Source of the DNA: JAFGIT01 sp016929465 [NCBI: Candidatus Coatesbacteria bacterium]
GTDB taxonomy: Bacteria; B130-G9
Direction: 5' to 3'
DNA: 10,846 bases
NCBI GenBank assembly: GCA_016929465.1
Contig: JAFGIT010000153.1
Span: 1 to 10,846, forward strand
In this document: positions 6,372 to 10,846 of the stretch, one piece after another
Position numbering within the stretch: the stretch's first letter is position 1
Layout of the letters: every line of letters starts with the position of its first letter
Notes under the pieces: model-generated
Told to the model about the DNA's origin: nothing
What the model saw: the letters and a program-made list of their open reading frames with translations, nothing else
Database searches by the model: none
Program-made: the position numbers and the translations under genes

Positions 6372-8181
6372 CGACTACCCCTTCCTGGTCCTGTTCTTTC
6401 GGTCTTATTTGTCTCACTTTCAACGAGCGCAAGCGATTTATCGCCGCGCCTATTTCGAAGCTTCTCGGCTTGGCGTAATCTCCACGCACATAGGGCGATA
6501 GAATATCCAGGCCCTTCTCCGAGATATCTTGACAGATCTTCTTAATCAGTTCTGGAATCGTCATGCTGCTATCCAGATCCTTTAAATAGCTCATCACACC
6601 ATAGTAAATGGCATCAGCAATTGCTCTTGTTTGGCAGCGGTCCACCAGCTGGTCCAGGGCCGAGAGGTCTATCTCGCTTTCCCCATATTGTATCTTTGAT
6701 TTGCCCTTGACCTCCAGCTTAACCTCATGCTGACCGGAGTGAGCGCTCATCGAGCGCTTTATCGGACATCGGGAAATGAGCTCGCCGAATCTATCTCCTC
6801 CCTCAATCTGCCGCTTTGTCCTATAGTCTATAGCAATAGTCTGAGCCTTGACCGTCATGTCTTTGACGAGATAATTGTCCATTACAAGCACCGTATCCGC
6901 TACATCGAAGTAATCGCCAGAGCCGCCCATGACCAGTATGGTCGAGACGTCCAAGTCGGAATACATTTGCCGAATCTTGTCCACAAAAGGTGTGATTGGT
7001 TCCCTGTCCTTTGGGACGAGCTGCTGCATCCTGACATCTCTGATCATGAAGTTCGTCGCCGAAGTGTCCTCGTCGATGAGTATCAGCTCGGCCCCCATCT
7101 GCAGGGACTCCATGATGCTCGCGCTCTGCGAAGTGCTCCCGCTTGCGTTTTGAGTCGTAAATGCAGATGTGCTCTGCTCGAAGGGCAGATTGTCAATGAA
7201 CGGACGTATGTCCACCTTCTCCACGTTGCGGCCCTGCTCGGACTTGATCTTGATTGCGCTCTCTGTGGTTACTACATACTCCCTTCCGTCGCCGGGCAAG
7301 TGATTGTAAATCCCCTTTTCGAGAGCAGAAAGAAGCGTCGATTTTCCATGGAAGCCGCCCCCAGCTATCAGGGTCACTCCCGGCGCAAGCGCCATCCCTC
7401 CAATTGTACCGCGATTCGGCGTCTTGATCTCTATGCGCAGGCTCTGTGGAGACTTGAACGGGATGACTATGCTTGCGCCGATTTCCCCTGGATTGACCAC
7501 ATTTAGCGTGCCAGCATCGACCATGATACCGGCCATCGGCCGGTCATCTACGCCGCTTCTGCGCGGCAATATGGAGCCATCTGCAACGAAGGCTATCAGC
7601 CCCAATTCCACAAGCTTCTGCCGCATGAATTCCTGGTCCTCGACTACTTCAATGTGCTTCGTCAGGGCATTCTTGTCGAGATTCTGGTATTTCAGCGATT
7701 GGCGGACAATATTGGGCAGAATCCCGAAGAGCATTGCATAGGCCTCGTTGCCCAATATTATTCGCCCATCGGCCGGCAGTCCGGCTACGAAGCGGGCCTC
7801 CACGTATTCGTCCGTGATGAACATCGAGCTCCTGTCCAGGACCTCTTGGCCACACGGGACAATCGAAAGCGCGCCACTTTTTCCGGAGCCACGGACCTTC
7901 TGACGCGATTCGTTACAACTGGAATAGAACTTTCGTGTGAGGTAGTCGCCCAGTGCTATACGGCGCACGGGAGATGAATAGAGCGCTTGCGGGAATCCCG
8001 CCACATCGCAGGGCACACGCACACGCAGCCGCGAAGGCCGCGCGAATGGATCGCTCTGTATCTTGTCGAATATCAGGACATAGTCCTCAAATTTGTATCG
8101 TCCGGCCAGGGTTTTATAAGATTTATAGCCCGACCTGTCGATGCTCTTGAGTACCGCCTTTAAGTCATCGCTGCTCTGCAT
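6349..8181 (-). CDS. Predicted ABC-class ATPase (PF09818/COG3044 family)
   Basis: A 610-aa soluble protein with no membrane segments. I recognise the 'predicted ATPase of the ABC class' family. The N-terminal region (about 1-255) has RYKFEDYVLIFDKIQSDPFA (28-47) and SRLRVRVP (50-57), typical of the family. The ATP-binding core has a Walker A-like GGGFHGKST (274-282), an ABC-signature-like SGSTSQSASIMESL (347-360), Walker B ELILIDEDTSATNFMIRD (365-382, Glu371 as the probable catalytic residue), PITPFVDKIRQMY (395-407) and GGSGDYFDVADTVLVMD (419-435). The cellular role of bacterial members is not known to me. A trypanosome homologue, MRB1590, has been structurally studied as an RNA-editing-associated, nucleic-acid-binding ATPase. 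The ATG start has a weak AAGAG nearby. The gene ends inside the secD start, so it is produced together with SecD. That adjacency is suggestive but not proof of a role in export. Confidence 0.9.
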   Translation of the reverse strand: MQSSDDLKAVLKSIDRSGYKSYKTLAGRYKFEDYVLIFDKIQSDPFARPSRLRVRVPCDVAGFPQALYSSPVRRIALGDYLTRKFYSSCNESRQKVRGSGKSGALSIVPCGQEVLDRSSMFITDEYVEARFVAGLPADGRIILGNEAYAMLFGILPNIVRQSLKYQNLDKNALTKHIEVVEDQEFMRQKLVELGLIAFVADGSILPRRSGVDDRPMAGIMVDAGTLNVVNPGEIGASIVIPFKSPQSLRIEIKTPNRGTIGGMALAPGVTLIAGGGFHGKSTLLSALEKGIYNHLPGDGREYVVTTESAIKIKSEQGRNVEKVDIRPFIDNLPFEQSTSAFTTQNASGSTSQSASIMESLQMGAELILIDEDTSATNFMIRDVRMQQLVPKDREPITPFVDKIRQMYSDLDVSTILVMGGSGDYFDVADTVLVMDNYLVKDMTVKAQTIAIDYRTKRQIEGGDRFGELISRCPIKRSMSAHSGQHEVKLEVKGKSKIQYGESEIDLSALDQLVDRCQTRAIADAIYYGVMSYLKDLDSSMTIPELIKKICQDISEKGLDILSPYVRGDYAKPRSFEIGAAINRLRSLKVRQIRPKEQDQEGVVGEKESVG

Positions 8182-8222
8182 AATCTCTTAACTCGTTCAA
8201 AAATGCTCCCAATTGGGCAATA

Positions 8223-8978
8223 TCACCCACTGACTGCCGCCCTAAATTCTTTCCTATACTCGAAGTCAAGGAGGCCACTCATAAAATAGCGCAGTCGTAT
8301 TGAACCAGTGCCCTCTGTTACCATAATGCGCTTCAAGATAAAAGCATGTTTAGAATCCTGCGTCGCTCCTCTTATCGTCGAACATGCGGCGGAATAGCCG
8401 GCCTGCTTGGCACATTCGACCACCCGAGCATCAAAAAGCCCATACGGATATGCAAATGTGACAACGTCGGAGCCGATGAGTCCTGACAGCACGGCTTTGG
8501 AGTCAAGCATTTGTCTATTCAACTCTGCAAAAGCGAGAGCAGTCAAGTCGGTGTGCTTGCAGCCGTGCGAACCTATCTCGAAGCCATCTCGAGAGAGAGC
8601 CAAAATCTCATCTTCTCCCATTATCTCGAATGATCTATTTTTCTTCTTCCGCCAATCACTGGACATCCCGATGTAATCAGTCGGAACGTAAAATGTCGCC
8701 GTGCAGCCGATGCTACTCAAAAGAGGATAAGCATATTCGAAATTATTCCTAGCTCCATCATCGAACGTGAAAACGAATTTGCGATTGAGTGAGGCAGTAT
8801 CGCCGCCATCCAGACATTCGGCAAGCCGTTTAACGGAAATCGATTCAAAGCCGCGCTCCAGGAACCAATCTGCAATCTCGTGAAGCTTGGACTGACTGAC
8901 AAAAAGCGCAGAGCGATGCGTCGAAGCGTCATCCGCCTCAACATGGTGGAACATGAAGACAGGTACTCGCGCCTGCAT
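8223..8978 (-). CDS. NodB-type polysaccharide deacetylase
   Basis: A 251-aa carbohydrate esterase family 4 protein expected to remove N-acetyl groups from a sugar polymer or lipid-linked glycan. Motif 1 is TFDDG (71-75, Asp73 catalytic base and Asp74 metal ligand). Motif 2 is SHGCKH (137-142, metal-binding His138 and His142). Motif 3 is AYPYG (176-180), the form seen in PgaB/IcaB-like enzymes instead of RxPY. The N-terminal VFMFHHVEADD (7-17) is also typical of this subgroup. No signal peptide or membrane anchor is visible, so the protein is either cytosolic or exported by another route. The ATG lies 5 nt after the glycosyltransferase stop, and the two are probably translated together and act on the same glycan. 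The ABC-class ATPase gene follows after 41 nt. The substrate cannot be told from sequence. Confidence 0.9.
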   Translation of the reverse strand: MQARVPVFMFHHVEADDASTHRSALFVSQSKLHEIADWFLERGFESISVKRLAECLDGGDTASLNRKFVFTFDDGARNNFEYAYPLLSSIGCTATFYVPTDYIGMSSDWRKKKNRSFEIMGEDEILALSRDGFEIGSHGCKHTDLTALAFAELNRQMLDSKAVLSGLIGSDVVTFAYPYGLFDARVVECAKQAGYSAACSTIRGATQDSKHAFILKRIMVTEGTGSIRLRYFMSGLLDFEYRKEFRAAVSG

Positions 8979-8983
8979 CGTCT

Positions 8984-10117
8984 CTAATCGCCCTTTCCGG
9001 TTCTCAATAATACGTCGTAAATGCTCTGCAGCCTCGAGACCGCAGTGTCGAGATCGAATCTTGCCTCTACGAGCCCTCGACCAGCGTTGCCCATGGTTTT
9101 TCTAACCATCTCACTTGCGCCGAGCTCGATCATCCTCTGCACCAGCGCGTCATTGTCTTTTAGAGGAACGACATAGCCCGTGTGGCCATTCCAGACTATC
9201 TCGGGCAGCGCACCAGCGTCAGAGGTGATGATGGGCTTACCCATGGCCATCGCCTCCACGACAACGCGCCCGAATCCCTCGGTTCTGCTCGGCATGACCA
9301 GGATGTCAATTGCCGCATAATATGGGATTGGGTCTTCTTGGTGGCCGGTCATGACAATCCGGTCCTGAAGCCCTCTCTCCGCAATCATCCGCAGGAGATC
9401 GTCCTTGAATGAACTGCCTTTGCCCTTAGCCTCACCAACAATCAACAGCCGTGCCCGTTCGCTAGTTTCTGCAACGCGAGAAAAAGCCGCGATCAATAGA
9501 TCGAGCCCCTTCAAGTGGTCGATTCGACCCACTGCACCGAATACGATGGAGTCCAACTCAAAGCCGTAGCGATTTCGGACAGCGTCCCCCGAGATCGCGG
9601 GATCGAAGCGGCGCAGATCGACGCCGTTGGGCATGTAGAATACTCTGCCTTTCAGGGAGCCGAATTCCGTTAAGATGCTCTCGGCCGCCCTGGAGGTCGA
9701 GATGACAACGTCTGCTTTGTCCAGATAATACTTGCGAGCCTTCTCGGAATCGATCTCAGTCCTGACGTGCGCCACGACTGGTATCTTGAATGGTTTTATC
9801 GCCCATATAGCGTATGGCACGTCCCATAGGCTATTCGCGTGTAATAGCGACACGTCTCGGTTACGGATGAGACTCCGAAGCGCGCTTATGGCAAATGGGA
9901 TTCGAGGGAAGCTCTTGCCCTTGCGGGCCATGGGCATCCTGATGAGCGCGGTTTCGACACCATTCGTGTTGCCATGCCATGCCGGCGGCTTGGAGCAGGC
10001 CACAACTGGCTCGAAGCGAGCGCGTTCGAGGCCATAGACTATATCTCTAAGGCTCTCCCAGGCCCCGCCAGGCCTTGTACTACCATGAACGTATAGTATT
10101 CTCTGCATTGAACTCAA
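8984..10117 (-). CDS. Glycosyltransferase, GT4-type (GT-B fold)
   Basis: A 377-aa cytosolic or membrane-associated sugar transferase that would use a nucleotide-activated sugar. The N-terminal acceptor domain opens with RILYVHGSTRPGGAWESL (6-23), whose GGA loop is typical of GT4. The C-terminal donor domain (Glycos_transf_1, about 185-350) has FGAVGRIDHLKGLDLLIAAF (193-212), LLIVGEA (224-230), VMPSRTEGFGRVVVEAMAMG (274-293) with the E-x7-E pair Glu280/Glu288, and SDAGALPEIV (299-308). The retaining mechanism is inferred from the family. I chose TTG at 10117 because AGGA lies 6 nt upstream; ATG at 10108 (residue 4) is an alternative with a weaker site. The gene comes 92 nt after yajC and is tightly followed by the deacetylase, suggesting a small surface-glycan module. 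Donor and acceptor are unknown. Confidence 0.92.
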   Translation of the reverse strand: MSSMQRILYVHGSTRPGGAWESLRDIVYGLERARFEPVVACSKPPAWHGNTNGVETALIRMPMARKGKSFPRIPFAISALRSLIRNRDVSLLHANSLWDVPYAIWAIKPFKIPVVAHVRTEIDSEKARKYYLDKADVVISTSRAAESILTEFGSLKGRVFYMPNGVDLRRFDPAISGDAVRNRYGFELDSIVFGAVGRIDHLKGLDLLIAAFSRVAETSERARLLIVGEAKGKGSSFKDDLLRMIAERGLQDRIVMTGHQEDPIPYYAAIDILVMPSRTEGFGRVVVEAMAMGKPIITSDAGALPEIVWNGHTGYVVPLKDNDALVQRMIELGASEMVRKTMGNAGRGLVEARFDLDTAVSRLQSIYDVLLRTGKGD

Positions 10118-10209
10118 AATCGATCCTATCCGAAGACTGCGACGGGCTCTTATCGCCCTGGCCGCAATGAGCGTCCGGTCGTAGGGGCAATATGCCCCAA
10201 TATCCGACC
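10118..10209. other. Intergenic gap between yajC and the glycosyltransferase gene
   Basis: This 92-nt gap is the largest in the window and marks the junction between the tgt-yajC pair and the three-gene accessory block. On the minus strand it begins with a composite hairpin. A shorter GGGC/GCCC hairpin (10144-10158, 7-nt loop) follows, then the AGGA ribosome site of the glycosyltransferase. I see no convincing -35/-10 pair. Confidence 0.6.
10177..10209 (-). terminator. Composite hairpin directly after the yajC stop (no U-tract)
   Basis: In the minus-strand transcript the stop codon is followed at once by GGTCG, an internal loop, GGGGCA, a 3-nt loop, TGCCCC, and the closing CGACC. The inner stem is a perfect 6 bp (10184-10189 with 10193-10198) and the outer stem 5 bp (10177-10181 with 10205-10209). 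The next bases are GGACGC rather than a run of T. It is therefore not a standard intrinsic terminator. It could attenuate read-through or protect a processed 3' end. Confidence 0.35.
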
Positions 10210-10632
10210 CTATTTCGTGGCGTCGTTCTCGGGCTGGCCTACGACGGCGATTGCGGTCCGATCGATTTCGAGTTTGACCTTTTCCGCGACCTTCAAAGAG
10301 ACTGTGTTTTCAGAGATGCTAGCGACGGTGCCGTGTATTCCGCCAGAGGTCGTTATCCTATCTCCGACCTTAAGGTCGCTCTGCATCCGTTTTATTTCTT
10401 TCTGGCGCCTCTGCTGGGGTCTAATTAGCAGGAAATAGAAGATGACGAGAATCGCGCCCATGAATAGCAGGGATGAATAGGGACTTCCAGCTTCGCCGCC
10501 GCCCTGGGCGGGCGCCATGGCGCTAGCGGGTGCCTCAAAGAAGGCCAGGAGTGAAATGACGGCCATATACTTCAGTAACGCCCTGGTTCGAATTCGTCCC
10601 GAGGGGCATGCAAAATCGCGTAACTTTAGCAA
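10210..10632 (-). CDS. yajC: Sec translocon accessory protein YajC
   Basis: A 140-aa inner-membrane protein that associates with SecDF and SecYEG; its exact role in export is not settled. The core is a single membrane helix, LLFMGAILVIFYFLLI (55-70), followed by RPQQRRQKEIKRM (71-83), then LKVGDRITTSGGIHGTVASI (87-106) and a small beta-rich cytosolic domain. This is the classic YajC arrangement. Before it there is a basic stretch and a second hydrophobic segment ending in APASA (residues 34-38). That resembles a cleavable signal peptide, so the protein is longer than the usual 85-115 aa. The start is TTG, supported by AAGGAG 7 nt upstream and overlapping the tgt stop codon. An internal ATG at residue 23 would shorten the basic region but keep the hydrophobic segment. 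Confidence 0.95.
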   Translation of the reverse strand: MLKLRDFACPSGRIRTRALLKYMAVISLLAFFEAPASAMAPAQGGGEAGSPYSSLLFMGAILVIFYFLLIRPQQRRQKEIKRMQSDLKVGDRITTSGGIHGTVASISENTVSLKVAEKVKLEIDRTAIAVVGQPENDATK

Positions 10633-10639
10633 AATATTT

Positions 10640-10643
10640 CTCC

Positions 10644-10645
<2 letters not shown>
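10640..10645 (-). promoter_or_regulatory. Ribosome binding site fixing the TTG start of yajC
   Basis: AAGGAG is embedded in the tgt stop codon (TAAGGAG) and lies 7 nt before TTG 10632. It supports the TTG start over the downstream ATG and indicates tight tgt-yajC coupling. Confidence 0.7.

Positions 10646-10846
<201 letters not shown>

Noticed and set aside
6727-7506. Plus-strand open frame of 259 codons opposite the ABC-class ATPase gene
   Set aside because: The minus strand encodes Walker A, Walker B and the signature motif throughout this stretch; the plus frame is incidental.
8208-8217. Perfect palindrome CCCAATTGGG between the deacetylase and ATPase genes
   Set aside because: A 10-bp palindrome without a loop or T-run is not a terminator. 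It is too short to support an operator claim on its own.

Overview
The window is a bacterial chromosomal segment in which every gene I can support lies on the minus strand, so it reads from right to left. GC content looks mid-range, a little above 50 % by eye. The core order tgt - yajC - secD - secF - rel - ridA is the housekeeping order found in many Gram-negative-type lineages, for example the Desulfobacterota/Geobacter type. I cannot assign a phylum from the sequence. The altered protein families and frequent TTG/GTG starts fit an uncultured or poorly sampled lineage, but that is inference. I see no rRNA, tRNA, CRISPR array, insertion sequence or prophage signal.

Right end (about 10.85-10.2 kb): the last 66 codons of tgt (tRNA-guanine transglycosylase), then yajC, the small Sec accessory membrane protein. 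A composite hairpin begins right after the yajC stop, in the largest gap of the window that follows a complete gene (92 nt).

Middle (about 10.1-6.35 kb): three genes that are not part of the usual yajC-secD junction. They are a GT4-type glycosyltransferase, a NodB-type polysaccharide deacetylase starting 5 nt after it, and an ABC-class ATPase of the PF09818/COG3044 family. The ATPase gene overlaps the start of secD by 23 nt, so this block is translationally knitted into the Sec operon.

Core (about 6.37-3.6 kb): secD and secF encode the two large RND-like subunits that use the proton-motive force to help pull preproteins across the membrane. SecF is unusually long because its periplasmic domain carries an insert resembling a ComEA/GspK-type helix-hairpin-helix unit.

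Left end (about 3.56 kb to 1): a bifunctional-type (p)ppGpp synthetase/hydrolase (Rel) with an acidic insertion in its hydrolase domain, then ridA (enamine/imine deaminase). Last is a gene running off the left edge that aligns with FabD (malonyl-CoA:ACP transacylase) but has lost the catalytic serine, the FabD arginine and the N-terminal glutamine motif. It looks like a FabD-derived pseudoenzyme.

The gaps are -23 to 92 nt, so the segment could be one long polycistron linking tRNA modification, protein export, surface glycan work and the stringent response. The most distinctive observations are the serine-less FabD homologue, the HhH-like insert in SecF, and the ABC-class ATPase coupled to secD.
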